Of a DNA stretch of 64,000 nucleotides, positions 1 through 12,114 are shown in pieces. The first letter of the stretch is position 1. Each line of letters opens with the position of its first letter. Under the pieces are notes generated by a model that had not been told where the DNA came from, searched no databases, and worked only from the letters and a program-made list of their open reading frames with translations. Location of the stretch: NCBI GenBank assembly GCA_026874595.1, contig CM049315.1, positions 70,503,916 through 70,567,915 on the forward strand. Reading direction: 5' to 3'. The DNA comes from Sipunculus nudus (Eukaryota > Annelida > Sipuncula > Golfingiida > Sipunculidae). The position numbers were made by a program, and so were the translations under genes.

Positions 1-196
1 TGAACCAGCAATAGGGACGATTAGTCATCGGGCCTGGTTGACGCCAGGATATAAAATGAGAGGAAGCGTGTGATACTGCCCTGTCACGTAGTCCGAAACC
101 GGAACGGATTTCTGCGGATGTACATGTACGTAGTTAAGTTAGCATTAAAAAATGGAGGCGGTTACCTCCAAGAAAAAATAATAATAATAATTATCA
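1..196 (+). repeat. 3' part of a tRNA-derived SINE
   Basis: From about base 34 this matches the 3' body of the SINE at 35095-35487: a shared CCTGGTTGACGCCAGG block, CCTGTCACGT, ACCGGAA, a TGTACAT/TAGTTAAG stretch and a terminal hairpin GGAGGCGGTTACCTCC, followed by an A-rich AATAAT tail. The tRNA-like head lies outside the window or is lost. No coding function is expected. Confidence 0.7.
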
Positions 197-339
197 GTTT
201 AACGCGAAGCACGGTGAATTTACGGTTTCTACGATACTATCTATCATCTTCTGTTCTAACCACAATACGTTTACCCACAAGCCACAAAAGCAATATCATA
301 TAATAAATCCCTCTGACCCCTACTTACGAGTCTGCACAA

Positions 340-1450
340 ATTAAAAATAAATAGCCTTACTCTTTATAATCATCTGCAACAACTGAAAAACAAAACTGGC
401 CTTGACCTATTAAATATGTCTGGCATTTTGGTTTGTGATGCCGCAGATCTGCTCGCTCCTTCTCTTACGCATATTTTTAACCAGTCTCTTACTACTGACT
501 GGAAATGCGCAAAAGTCAAAATTTCTCTTTTTGCTCATTTACGGAATCATGAACTCCTCTCAACTAACAAACTGCTTTACTGTCAAATAACTCCACTCAA
601 ACTGCTCTTCACCATTTAGTTGACAACTGGCTCTCTATTATTGATCAGGGCAAACTTAATGCCGCGTGTTTTCTCGATTTTAAAAAGGGCGTTGCTTCAC
701 TAACACAGTATTCTTTTAAACAAATTAGGACAATAATGAGTTCATTGGACCTCTCTAAAGTGATTTCATTCATATTTAAATGATCGCAAACAATTTGTAA
801 CCTTCGCCAATAGTAATTCGAATGTAAAAACTATAACAATAGGTGTACTTCAAGGGACCGTCCTAGGTCCAATACTCTTTTTAATATATCTGAACGACTT
901 ACCTGCTAATGTCCCTGGAGCAAAATGCTCTATCTACGCCGCTGATATGACGATATATGTAATCGGCCCTGACGTTAATACTGCCCGAAACAAACTTCAG
1001 ACTGGCTTTCCCAAGTAGTTCATTGGATGCGTAATAATATGCTCTCAATAAATGCCATAAAAAATCAGCTTCGATGTTTATACACTCCAAACAACGTAGG
1101 TCTGATGATAACCTATCAATTAGTAGAGGTAATTTTATTATAGTGAAATTGACCGCCATCTTTCATGGAAGAATCAGACAAATGTAGTAATAAATGCTCG
1201 AAGATAGGATTACTGCACCGAATTAGCAAATTTCTCCCTAAAATACTTGTATGCGTATTATCACGCGTTCATTCAACCTAATATTGACTATGGCCTCACT
1301 GTTTGGGGAAATTGTGCTCGTACATTTCGTCTTCCAATTCAGCGGCTATTAGTATAACGCTCGTTTATTAGTAAATTCAAATGTTAAACTTCCGAAAACA
1401 CGCACAGCAATCCTAAAAACCTCATCCTTTTATGCAGGTAGTGTTCTATG
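340..1450 (+). pseudogene. Decayed LINE reverse transcriptase, CR1/L2-like (5' segment)
   Basis: Short frames in all three phases spell a non-LTR reverse transcriptase: LAPSLTHIFNQSL and DWKCAKV near 450-520, a FLDFKKG block near 670-690, GVLQGTVLGPILF and IYLNDLP near 840-905, and YAAD at 934-945 where an active enzyme has YADD. The same blocks occur in order in the better preserved CR1 copy at 61.4-62.5 kb. Many frameshifts and stops, plus loss of the first catalytic Asp of the YADD box, make it inactive. There is no endonuclease region, so the copy is 5'-truncated. The frame is interrupted at 1450 by an LTR and resumes at 2219. Confidence 0.8.
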
Positions 1451-2218
1451 TGTTACGGAACCTAATATAAACAGATCACGTATGCGTGATGAATACAAAT
1501 TTTTTTAACAGAGATAAAAAAAAATCAGCTTCTGTAACACTAGGCAGCGGGAAATGTCTAGGGGAATGAATAAAGAAGTCAGTGGTTTTTTTGTTAACAA
1601 ATAACTATAATTTATTCCTAAAACAACCCTAACAATACAATACACTAAATCAATACAATTATACAGTAACACAGCGTTATAGCAACAAGTCAATACAATC
1701 ACATAGAAAGATAATGATACAGTACCTCGACACCAACAGTGTCACCAAGATAAGTCCTTTGAATGTAACTCTCGGAGAATGACAGTCCAGTGGAAAGTTC
1801 TTGCAACAACACAGAAAGTAAACTGAAGTCCAAATGTATAAAATCCAGGAAAGTTCTCGAAAAAATCTATAATTGCCGCATTCGTCGGATAAGGTCCTGA
1901 CACACGCTTCTGCGTCCGCTGGAATCTACTCTGCTGTCTCCTCTGGTTCTAATAAACAGCTCTTTATATACTTTCACACCCTAAGCCGGGAACCTTCCAC
2001 TTCTCGAACAGTCTATATGGACCCTACTCAACAGTAAACACGCGTTTCAGGAAATCTCTAGAAAGACATCGCTGTGTATCCACACATACCAGGCTCATCA
2101 CGTGACCCACCACCAAGCGTGAAAACTCAAGGCCCACATCACAACGAGAGTTCAACCAGTAGGGAATGTAACAACAACACGAGTTACGCCCGTGTCACAT
2201 AATAGAGCACCTGTAACA
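1451..2218 (-). mobile_element. Solo LTR (family X) inside the LINE, TSD TATG
   Basis: The copy starts TGTTAC and ends GTAACA. It is flanked by TATG at 1447-1450 and 2219-2222, a 4-bp target duplication. Read on the minus strand it aligns along its length with the LTRs at 41995-42804 and 21302-22031, including the block around 'gcggacacggaagagtgtga' and the AATAAA-type polyadenylation region. No internal retrotransposon sequence is attached, so it is a solo LTR left by LTR-LTR recombination. The short ORFs inside it are chance. Confidence 0.8.
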
Positions 2219-2345
2219 TATGGAATAGGCTTCCGACAAAACTAAAAGATGCCAACAATCCAAAGAGCCTTAAAAGGCTAGCGCGCTCAAATTTCCTTGC
2301 ATATAATACCAAGGTAGAACAATTTCATTATCAACTTGTATAGCT
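2219..2345 (+). pseudogene. Decayed LINE reverse transcriptase (C-terminal segment)
   Basis: This continues the LINE interrupted at 1450. Directly after the LTR the frame reads the typical C-terminal WNRLP motif and a basic tail ending near 2345. The CR1 copy has the equivalent HWNSLP motif near 63055. The frame joins correctly when one TATG copy is counted, which supports a clean LTR insertion. About 270 bp of AT-rich, non-coding DNA, probably LINE 3' UTR, follows. Confidence 0.75.
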
Positions 2346-2622
2346 AAATAATACTAATATTTGAGCGTCATCTAATTTTTCATGTAAACTTTTATATATA
2401 CATTTCATTAATATTGTAAACTATAGTGCTTAATTTGTATTTCAACCTCATTTTATATATTAAGCAACTCTGTTGCATGCTTTTCATAACGTAACTCGAC
2501 CACATATATTTGTACTTCAACCTTAGCTGTTTTTATATGACCGCTTTTTCGCTTTATTTTTTGTGATTGTATGATGTCATTTTAGTTTTATGGACTTATT
2601 GAATATTTTATTTGTGATTTGT

Positions 2623-5000
2623 CTATGCAGTACAGGGCACTGGTGGTTGTATGCGCATTATATCTAATCTGTTTAATTTTGAAAGCTCTTTGCATTGTCT
2701 CTTGTAATTGGTTTGTTTTTTTGCGCTCTGTAAGTCTGTCCTTAACCCTGGTTGATACGGAAGGGTTAACAGTTTAGATACAACTGGCAACTGAGTACGA
2801 GTACGGCGACCAAATAATCTTTGTACTGGCGAATAATCTAGTCCTTCAACTGGCATATTCCTCTGTTCTAGCAGAGCTAAATACGGATCACTACCTGCTG
2901 TATGAGCTTTACGTAGCAAGTTCTGGGCAAGTTCCACTGTGTTTTTCGCCTTTCCGTTAAACTGCGGATAATGAGGTGAACTACTGAGGTGAACTACTTG
3001 AAATGCTCAACTACTGAAAGGAGGTCCATTGTCTGACATGAACTCGGATGGTATGCCATGTCTCGCAAAATGTTGCTTTAACTTAGGAATAATTCCACCA
3101 GCTCTCAAATCTTTCAACCTATCTATCTCATAGAAATCTGAATAATGATCCTCTAAGATCATGTAGTGTTTATTATCTGTCTTGAACAAATAACAATTCA
3201 CGAACTGGCAACGTTCGTTCTTGTACCGCATGACTGATCAGTGGTTCTCGCTGTTGTTTCACAGAATACTGGTTACATACATCACATCTGGCCATATAAT
3301 CTAACAGTTCCTCTATCATACCTGGCCATACACTGATTCACGGGCTCTTCTCATAAAAAATTGAATACCACTATCATTAGCATGCACTCTTTGTTTTATT
3401 GTTTCATGACAGACAGTAGGGAAAACTAGCCTTTCTCCCTTCAAGATAAGTTCATCTTGCATAGTCATCTCCTCTCTGAAGGTAAAGTATCTGCGTACAT
3501 CCTCAGGTAGACTGTCCTTAGTACCTGGCCATCCTGATTGAATGAATACTGCTAGGGACTTCATAGTTTCATCGGATTTCACGAATTTCTGCTAGTCTCT
3601 TCTGTGGTACTGGAACCAAATAAACATATTAACTTATTCTGTCTCTATTTCCTTCCCTGATAGATTTGCTGCTTGGTTGGTCGTCAGTAAGTATGCTCGA
3701 CTGAGTGTGTCTACTAAGGACATTGTACTTCCTCTCTTGTACCTGACCCCGAAGTTGAAAATCTGCAACGGAAGGATCATTCGCTGTAGCCTGCGCGGTG
3801 TACTAAGCAGCGATTTACGAAAGATGGACTTCAAGGGCTTATGGTCCGTCTGTGCAAGCACATGTCGTCCATAAATATGTCTCAAATTTCTCCAGTATCT
3901 CTATTTGAGCATAATTACGTTCTGCTGCCGTTAAAGCTCTTGCATATGCGAGTGGTTGATCTTGATGTATTATGCATGCACCTAGTCCGTGTTCGCTTGC
4001 ATCATACTGTAGCACTATAATATGTGCTGCATCAAAATATCCTAGCACGGGTGCTTCAGTCAACTGTAATTTAATCTGCTCTAAACACTAACAATGAATA
4101 TCTTCTTGCCATAGGAATTCATTCTCCTTTCTGATCAGCTCTCTAAAAGACTGTGTCAATTCAGCTAAATGTGGTGAGAATCTTTGTAGTTAATTAATCA
4201 TACCTAACACCTTGCTTGTCTGTAGGCTGCGGCAATTGCTTAATGGCTTCAATTTTACAAGGATCAACTTTCAAGCCATCTGCACAGGGTATATGTCTCA
4301 TATATCTGACCTCAGTATTTCTCAACTTGACCTTTTCTCCGTTAAGCTTCATATTCATGTCTCTACACAGATTCATCAACTGTGTAAGATTGTGATCATG
4401 GGATTCTGGACTGTTCCCATACACAAAAATATCATCAGCGACAATGTCCACACCTGGTAGTTTTTCACAGCATAAAGATCTCTGCAGTCGTCTTGTAAAC
4501 TCTGCTGGTGCGCATCAGATTCCGAAGGGCATTCTTAGCCACCGACACCTACCAAACGGTGTACCGAAGGTAGTTATATATGAGCTCTCCTCGTCAAGCT
4601 TCAGGTGTTGGCATAGGGTAATGGTTTCTCTTCAAAGCTTTATTTAGAGACCTAGGGTCCAAGCACAATCGTACCTGTCCGTTACTCTTTGTGTTTACAG
4701 TATATGATGAAATCCAATCAGTAGGACTGTTCACTGGTGGTATAGCACCTAATTGAACCAGTCAATCTAGTTCAGCTTGAAATTTGTCCTTCAGGGCTAA
4801 TGGTTTTCGACGAACTTGTAGCTTCACTGGGGCTACTGATGGATCAACTTGTAAGTGTAGTTTACCTGGATATGTCCCTAAACCACTGAACATATCACTG
4901 AGTTCTTGAAGCAGTGTGTCTTGGTCCTTGCTGCTGACAGCAACTGCACTTACTTGTTGCATGATGTTGTGAGTGTTAACAGTCATTAGTTCATACCCTG
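2623..5000 (-). pseudogene. Ty3/Gypsy pol remnant: RT, RNase H, integrase
   Basis: On the minus strand from 5000 down: the RT N-terminus (about 4986-4762); an RT core with VRLCLDPRSLNKAL near 4680-4640; VADDIFVYG near 4440-4415 in place of the YVDD box; RNase H with QYDASEHGLGA (about 4010-3980) and TDHKPLKSIF near 3850-3820; an H2C2-like zinc-binding segment (3582-3316); the integrase core with FMSDNGPPF near 3040-3015; and an integrase C-terminal SPVQRLFGRRTRT near 2825. The RNase H style resembles the Mag/SURL group, but this is judged by eye. Frames change at least six times, so it is dead. No LTR abuts either side. Confidence 0.85.
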
Positions 5001-5290
5001 AATTGCTTTTGCTCCCAAAATAGCAGTCGTTTCCCTATTACTATATTAAAGTCAACTTTATACTTCCCGTTGTTCTTTTGGTTGATCACAATGACCACTC
5101 TATAACCTACAGGAGTAGTTTCTGACTTATACATTACTAATGTAGCGTTTGTCTCTTGTAAATGACTCAGTTCATGTTCACTAAGCCATGTCTTGTAGTC
5201 TTGCTCACTCATAATGTTCACGGTGGAACCACTGTTCAACTGTAAGGTAAAACTTTCCTGTGATTGACCTAATCTCATGACAGCATACAA
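4991..5290 (-). pseudogene. Ty3/Gypsy aspartic protease remnant
   Basis: A 99-codon minus-strand frame holds LNSGSTVNIMSE, the position where retroviral-type aspartic proteases have a D-[ST]-G active site. The catalytic Asp is Asn here. The later NIVIG resembles the conserved hydrophobic-G motif near the protease C-terminus. It lies between the gag remnant (upstream on the minus strand) and RT, the normal order. The lost Asp and neighbouring frame breaks make it non-functional. Confidence 0.7.
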
Positions 5291-6095
5291 CTTTCTGCGG
5301 ATTCCGCTTTACAAGTCTAGTGTACGGTTTCTTGTACCATCTCCACAGTAAGTACTGACTCTGGTTCACTGACACTACTTGAATCATAATATACCACTTG
5401 TCTCTCTTGTTTCTTTCTATATGTAACCTGATTGTAAGACTGTCCACTATTACTGTGAGATCTAGTCTTTGAGATACACTGAGCTGCATAATGGTTTTTC
5501 TTGCCACACTTGGCACAAGTTCTACCAAAAGAAGGGCAGTTTTTTTAGGGTGTCGCAGTCAACAAAATCTACAAACTGAAACACTTCGTTTATCCTGAAC
5601 CTCATTGTGTGGTTTCTGCCATCTTTGACTGTGATTTACAAGTCTGACCTCTGACCTTTGATGTGATGGTGCACTCGGGCTACTGGTCATGGCCTTGACC
5701 TTCATATTGGTGGATTCATAGGCTCGGCAAAATGCGTATACATTCATTTAAAGTCAGTTTGCAAATCTTGTATCATCCGTTTCCGGGCGGCATTGTCTCT
5801 CGTTCATAAAGCTATACGATCTCTCAACAGCGAGTCAGTCAGATCCCCATAGTGACATGATTTTACCATATTCCTCAACAGAGACAAATATACGTGAAAC
5901 GTTTCATACGGTTCCTGATCTGTCTTGTTAAAATTATATCGCTCGTTCACTTCTCGTAGACAGAAGGTATAATCGGTTTCTCAAGAATGACCTGTAAATC
6001 CGGGGCGTCAACATCGAAGTGAAAACCGTCTGTAACATCCAGTGCGTCAGGCCCAATATACGTTTTAAACGTCGCAACACATACCTCATTTGGTT
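5291..6095 (-). pseudogene. Ty3/Gypsy gag remnant with zinc knuckle
   Basis: Translating the minus strand across frames gives a capsid-like stretch (near 6080-5780) with TFKTYIGPDALDV, YNFNKTDQEPYETF and LLRDRIA, all typical of Ty3/Gypsy gag. A complete C-X2-C-X4-H-X4-C knuckle, CAKCGKKNHYAAQC, lies near 5525-5480. A damaged CRFC half-knuckle precedes it near 5570. Frameshifts separate these pieces. The 5' LTR and primer-binding site are not recognisable upstream of 6095. Confidence 0.75.
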
Positions 6096-6381
6096 GACCA
6101 CTCAAGTGTGACGCGATTTCATAGTTTGCCCACTGATTCCTAAAACGTTTCTAATACGCATGTGCGGAGATCCCTGCTCTCTAGTAAAGGAGGTTAAATT
6201 AGCCATGGGCTTTTGACCAGTGTGGGTAAAAAAAGCAACATGGCGGCAAGCAGTTAAAACCTTTACCCATCGGGGAGAATTTATTTCTTTATACTCTTGT
6301 TTAACATGAATATGAACATTTATATTTGCCCGCGTTTCCTCGTGGTGCGCGTGCATCTGTTATTCGATGCTACATGTATTG

Positions 6382-6526
6382 GTTATAGCCCAATGAAATG
6401 TTATGCAAGCCGTGAGGTTTGCGAGGCTTGTGTCACATGACTGGCGAGCCGTTTAGGGCAGCCTGCCATGATTTACACAAGCCAAGCAAATCTTATGGCT
6501 TGCTTTACATTTCATTGGGCTATAAC
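6382..6526. mobile_element. Fold-back (inverted repeat) element, about 145 bp
   Basis: Two 55-bp arms (6382-6436 and 6472-6526) are imperfect reverse complements, starting GTTATAGCCCAATGAAATG and ending with its complement, with a 35-bp loop. The transcript would form one long hairpin. No clear target duplication is visible. A MITE or fold-back transposon is the simplest reading. Confidence 0.65.
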
Positions 6527-7690
6527 TGATTTGTCCAACATGGTCCGCCTCCTTGGTCGAAGGTCACGGGTGTCATTTTTTTTTTGGCTACGCACCAGTT
6601 CTTTGCCATATTTGGAATGTCGCCATGCAACTTCACCTGCATGGTCATTTTTCATGTCCCTGTGAATGGCTGTGATGCAAGCAGATTTGAACGTACAGTT
6701 AGAACAAAGAAAAATACGCCGCATGTGGGACAACACAAAATATATAACCATTCCCCGGCCTAGATATGATGCAAACGCGAGGGATATTTGCATTTTGACT
6801 GCCAGCGAACATCGTCACCTGTGCCAACTGTTTAAAGTGAAATATACATGTTCGAAATGTACATGTGCAGCATTCCATCTCCCGGAGAGTGATTGAAATG
6901 TACAAGCGTCTCTGGCATGACGCCACATGTCAACCAGTGCTTTAAAACACAGCGTATAACATACCGCGGGTAGCCAGGCCGATTAAACGCGCTACCAGTG
7001 ACCAAACAAAGCGGCTACCGTCATCTTAATTTTACTGTTTCAACCCTAAGAAACGCTGTTCATATCGGGGTTTGAAAATAATTTTAAACAATTTTAAAGA
7101 CCATGCGAATCTCACTAAACTTTACCAAAAATCTGGCCTCGCCGTTCCCAAACTTGTTTCCACAACAGAACTAACATGGGTACATATAGCCTAGAATAAA
7201 TTAAAATTCATGGACAGCAGGTGGAAACAAATTACATTATTATCCTTATGAAGTGTTGTGCTAGAGTCACTGCTACCAAGCACGTTTGAAATTACTGTAT
7301 GAATTCTAAATGTGCATATCCCGATCTCAGTTTGAATCATGCAGGTATAAATAAAATATACGTTCATCATGGCATATCAAAGCTGTGATTTACGGCTTGA
7401 TTTCAGTAAAAAAAAATCCCATAAAAACACAGATTCGAGTACTCCCACCCGCCATCTTGCTTTTTTACCCCATACTGGCAAAACATTCAACGACATTTAT
7501 CGCCTTCATTTTAATTGTGTTTACCGCAAGTTATGGAAAAAGTCGATATCCTACATGCGTATTCGACGTAACGTCACCATGGCATCTTTAACTTAGACGG
7601 TAAATGCATATTTACTGGGAAAGTTATGACTGGTACTGGCTGGCCTGCATTATCTTCCGTTTGTTGTAACTGTAGCGCCCGTCGTTACTA
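6527..7690. other. No recognisable gene
   Basis: Mixed-composition DNA with only short, overlapping ORFs on both strands and no conserved domain. I see no TIRs, LTRs or tandem structure. Confidence 0.5.
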
Positions 7691-10040
7691 AAGTTTATAT
7701 CACGAAAACAATAAAACCAGAAGTGTATACGGTGCAAACCTGTTTATGTCCATACCGAGCGTAGTTCTCCGGTTCTGATACCATTGATACAATATTAACA
7801 TTATTGCACAGTTTGTTGCTTCATAAAAAAAGTTTTTTGTAGTCAAGACAAGAATATAATGAATTATAAACGACAATGCACATTGTATATATTTAAAATA
7901 ATTAAGATGAATATTTAAATCATACACACACATGTGACAAGCAAGATGGACCTCCGGGCTCTGTAGGTTACACCGACACATTAATTTTCCCTCTTTGTAA
8001 TGTTTAACATATCTGCATATTGCTCATATACAGACCAAGATTCTCGTCATTCCTGTTTCAGTTCCAGGTCACAAGTCTCCCGATCTTTCTATTTTTGGCC
8101 AGAAAATGCCGCCATGTGTACCTCGATTTCGAGTTATAATGCAGTTCACGTCGACGCCACCAGGTGGCGCCACCGGCTGATGCTGTGGCCACGAAAATCA
8201 GTCCCTCTGTCGGCCGACCTCTGGCTCTCCTTATAAGTGTTCTAAAACAACCAGACCTTTTCTATAAAATAGGTCATTATTTATGCTCATCCCTCAAATA
8301 CAGTCCCCTTACGTGCCATTTTTATTTTAGGCATAACACAGGTTTAATTAACATTCCACGGCACGAACTTTCTTCCTATCAACTGTCAACACAATCTTCC
8401 GCACAAGGTTTGCGTCGCCATATCGCACGCTTTTTTAATTTCCCATAAAATGGTTGAAATTGTTTACAGCAAAATGTCATAAGGTAGGCTATTATTTCCA
8501 AAATAGTTAATGATGCATTTTCCTATTTCTGCCTAGCCATGAATAAACGACTCATGTAGTCGTTCATATTGGGCGGGTAAACCTCACCTGAGTCATGATA
8601 CAAGCCATACGTTGGAAGGCAGTGGTCTTCCATCATGTTGCATTGATATTGTGGAACACAGCTCATAATCTTAACATCAGGCTATGAATGATAAATAAAC
8701 ACTTATTTATATACATGTACATGTAAACTTACAACCCAAACTGAAAATCCAACTCTGTGGTAATGAGATATTTGCTGTATCGCGTGCAATTTAGCTCTCG
8801 TCCAGTAACCCGTGCGAGCCATGCATGTATTCATGCTGACAGAAATTCAACAAATATGCAGAGGAATTACCCAAAACGCTGACTTAAACTGATTTTGTTC
8901 ACCAACATGGCAATTGTTGTTAGAAAGTATACTAAAGGATGTAAAGGCACTCTTAAAGCAGGTACGCTGGTCATAGGCTCCCTAATGTCAGAGAACCGAA
9001 ACTGCGTTACTTTCTACCTTAAGTGCAAAATGTTTCTTTGACTTGCAAAAAATAATCGAAAAAAAAAAACAACAAAAAAACAGATGGACAGAGGTGATGG
9101 ATCGGACTATATTGGACTGTCATTACGCCACACAGAATCTTAACAATACAGTCGAGCCCACTTTGTGTCATATCGGTTAATAGAAAATCCCGTTTATTGT
9201 CATGCACATAAATCTGAAATCCCAAACCATTTCCTATATAAAATAAATGTACATATTTCACGTGGCGGATATCTTGAAATTCTTAAAGCCTATGTTAAAG
9301 AAGATGCCATCTGAAGCACATGTAACATTTCTATGGCGCAAAAGTAAAGTTGATATAGGAAAGAAAAACTGACACAAATATGTTTGCTACTTTTCACAAA
9401 ATGGCTGGAATTTATTTGCGAAAAGGAAAGGGTTTCAATTCAATATGCACACCCTGAATATTATTTGCAAACAAATGTAGATCATATACAAAGATTCTTG
9501 TCTAAGATGATCTGTTTAGTCGTAAGAAGTAGCTCACTCCGCGAGTAGTTTGTTCCTTTAACAGTTGGTGTCTGCATTATTTATGCGTGAATTTGATTTT
9601 GCTGCAGACGAGACCGATCGTCTCACAAAATGGCGCCAAACAACACTGAATGGCAAGGTGGGCGGACCGCTGGCATGACCCACACTCGATATCGAGACAG
9701 CGAAGGCAAGGAGTGATGCACCAATTATGGCTCATTGTGACGCATGCGAACTGACAGCCCCAACAAAACGCCAATGGCAAACCATAGAAGAAAGTGAAAA
9801 TGTTGTATAGAACTTGGCTGGAGCAGAGGAAACAGCAGTAGGCGGCGGAGAACACGCAGCCAGACGAGTGGGCGCCTTCCGGTTCTGCAATGACCTCCTG
9901 GAAAGCCACCTGTAAGAGATTAATGTATTAAAATTAGTGAGAAATTGATGAGAAGGTAATTTTTTTTCTTGCAATTAACCATTAAATATAACGTTAAGCA
10001 TTGAGACATGGAAATGAATGATTATATGTATAGATCTAAT
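7690..10040 (+). repeat. Dispersed repeat family A, copy 1
   Basis: Segments of this stretch align in order with the copy at 36640-39530: 7790-7985 with 36990-37340; 8440-9170 with 37770-38680 (shared TGGTAACGAG-like and CCAGTAACCCGTGCGAGCCATG blocks); 9250-9560 with 38720-39000; the 304-bp exon-like unit at 9608-9911; and a tail to about 10025. No terminal repeats or replication protein are visible, so the class is unknown. The exon-like frame has two stops in this copy. Confidence 0.65.
8157..8170 (+). promoter_or_regulatory. CTCF-like motif overlapping a GGTGGCGCCACC palindrome
   Basis: CCACCAGGTGGCGC fits the published vertebrate CTCF core (CCASYAGRKGGCRS) at every position. It overlaps the palindrome GGTGGCGCCACC at 8164-8175. 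A single motif match is weak evidence and the host factor's preference is unknown. Confidence 0.2.
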
Positions 10041-11740
10041 CGTCATGGTACAAGCGGTGGCATTCCGCAGCCCACGTTGGGTCTTTTATTGGACGCCTTT
10101 ATTTTACATAAAATTTGAAAAGAGGCATGCGCAAGGTGACAATCGAACATAATTTCTCAAAATGGATTGCAGACCCATGATAATGCAACTCTGAAACAAA
10201 ATCTAGTGTCGGTCAGAATAGAGAACTCACCTGTGAGATATAGCAGGGACCTGTAACTAGTGTTCCAGAGACGGCCAGTAGCTATCCAATCATTAAGGGC
10301 ACGCAACCATTCAGATTCATATATGCGCACGGGCAAAACTTAACGGAATCCGTTGAAATATCTGTCCATAATATTTTTCCAGAATTCAGGCAAACCTTCA
10401 TTATTCCCCCGAAACGAAGTTGCAAAAGGGATATAGTAACGTCTCCGTTCGTTCGCCCGTTTAACGTTTGTCCGTCCGGAATTGGCTTGTGGATCGGTTT
10501 CAAGCCAAACCGTTTGACCAAAACTTTTCATCTTGCAAATATGCCTCACCAACCTATGAATGAATGAAACCCTATCGATTTTGAGGTCATTGGGTCAAAG
10601 GTCAGGGCTACAGCGGCCACTTCTTGAAAAAGCTTGTGGACCCATTTTAGGCAAAACCTGTCAGTGTCATCTTCCTCTTATGGCTCAACCACCCATGGAT
10701 GAATAACCCTATTTCAGTTTGAGGTCACAGAAGCAAAGGTCAAGGCCAGAGAGCTGCCCTCCTCATTTCCACACTGTGTAATACACCCATTCTAATTATG
10801 CCTCTAATTACGCTTTGCGGTGCCCTTGTTATAGATATACATTTTTTTTTCAAATTTAAAAAAAGATTATCACACTAGGAAGCGCATATCTCCGCCATGC
10901 CTGTACCCGCACGCAGGGCAGCATCGAAATGTAATCATCCCGTGGTCCCCCATTCCCCTTTAAAGGGGCCCAATCACCTTTAAAGTATGTTGAACTAACT
11001 CGAATATAGCATCCTCCCTTTAAAATGAATTGTATCTGCCAAAATATTGCCATGAAACCGTTTGCTTACTCCTGTAAACGAGTGTTAAAACAGTGGACCG
11101 GGCGCGATCACAAGTGTCAACATATACTTCGCGTTTGCATTGCCCCGGCCAGACACGTGTCAATCAGGAGATGCTCTGACTGACTTGGCCAACAAAATGT
11201 AATAGATGTTGCCGCTGGTTGAAACATCGCTCATCGGATCTCCGGTCACACGGCCTTGTTATGGTAAACAGCGTGGATTGTTTACCAGCACTCGGAGTCA
11301 AGAAAAGGTGTTAAACAGCCGCATGCGAGGTACTGAGACTGTGTGCTGGGATGGTTTTGCTTAGAAACTTTTGTATAAAGCAAAACTGAAGTCATAGTGT
11401 GAAAGAATAGAAATAATATTGACCCTGATTATGTTCTTTTATCCACTGACATTCATTTAAAATATTTAGTAAAATCGACAAAAAAAAAGCTGATTGGACC
11501 ATAGAAACAGGGAAAGGGTAATTCAAATGCAACTTGTTATCAACAAAATATGTATGAAAGTTTGTATAGAATTTGACTATAAGCCAAGGAGTGAGACGTT
11601 CTACATTTATTTGGGGAGGGTGGGGTGGGAGATTTATCTCTCATTCACTGTAGGTCATATTTGACCTAAGAGCTTCTGAAAGGTGCTTTTTACCTTTTAG
11701 GAATGTTGTTGAATAACATTGATAATCTTCAGGGTTCTAA
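10041..11740. other. Intergenic, contains an AGGTCA-rich dispersed repeat
   Basis: About 10430-10830 has the look of a common molluscan repeat: 'gtccgtccg' followed by repeated 'gaggtca...aaggtca' phrases. The remainder, including a CCCCTTTAAAGGGG palindrome near 10955, shows no gene. Short minus-strand ORFs at 10282-10552 have no recognisable domain. Confidence 0.45.
10584..10604 (+). promoter_or_regulatory. Triple nuclear-receptor half-site, DR2 plus DR1
   Basis: AGGTCA (10584-10589), two bases, GGGTCA (10592-10597), one base, AGGTCA (10599-10604). The last two half-sites form a consensus DR1 of the type bound by RXR/HNF4/PPAR-class receptors. It lies inside a repeat, so binding is only a possibility. 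Confidence 0.3.
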
Positions 11741-11744
11741 CGTC

Positions 11745-11930
11745 TTACCCACGAGGCTTCGCCCTGCACCAAATAAGCCCTACCTTAACATATTGGTTGA
11801 TGCGTGATGGGTCGCGGTCTTTTAGATCAACATTACAACATTCCGTCACTTTCTCTGTGACGTATAGTTTTCCATCCTCAGAGATGTTGAATGTCTGCTT
11901 GGCCTGTTGTTCTGTCGTTCCCTGGGCCAT
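11745..11930 (-). CDS. Candidate first coding exon of an unknown gene
   Basis: Minus-strand frame starting MAQGTTEQQAKQTF, balanced in composition and hydrophilic. After the codons for NQYVK comes AAG|GTAGGG, a good splice donor, near 11783, so the exon would be about 149 bp (11930-11782). Upstream on the minus strand a TATATA lies near 12030 and the ATG about 100 bp later. No homologue or domain is recognised, and no second exon was found on the minus strand down to 10 kb. It could be a chance ORF or a fragment of a repeat. Confidence 0.25.
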   Translation of the reverse strand: MAQGTTEQQAKQTFNISEDGKLYVTEKVTECCNVDLKDRDPSRINQYVKVGLIWCRAKPRG

Positions 11931-12114
11931 CTGTTGCCCCTACCCCTTTATTCGACGAGGTCAGTTCTGCAAATCAGCCGATGACTCAAGTAGAACAAAG
12001 TTTAAAGTGTCGCTTTCGCTTCCGGTATATAAACTGGAGAGCAGATCAGGCTAGGACGATTGTTTATCTGTCTGTTCATAACAGCCCTGCCGTAAGGTAC
12101 GTGTGTTTGCTTGA

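Noticed and set aside
1505..1702. Small membrane-like minus-strand ORF
   Set aside because: It falls inside the solo LTR. The same sequence recurs in other LTR copies without a conserved frame.
2220..6100. The LTR at 1451-2218 as the 3' LTR of the minus-strand Gypsy remnant
   Set aside because: It has its own target duplication within a LINE, and LINE sequence separates it from the Gypsy pol.
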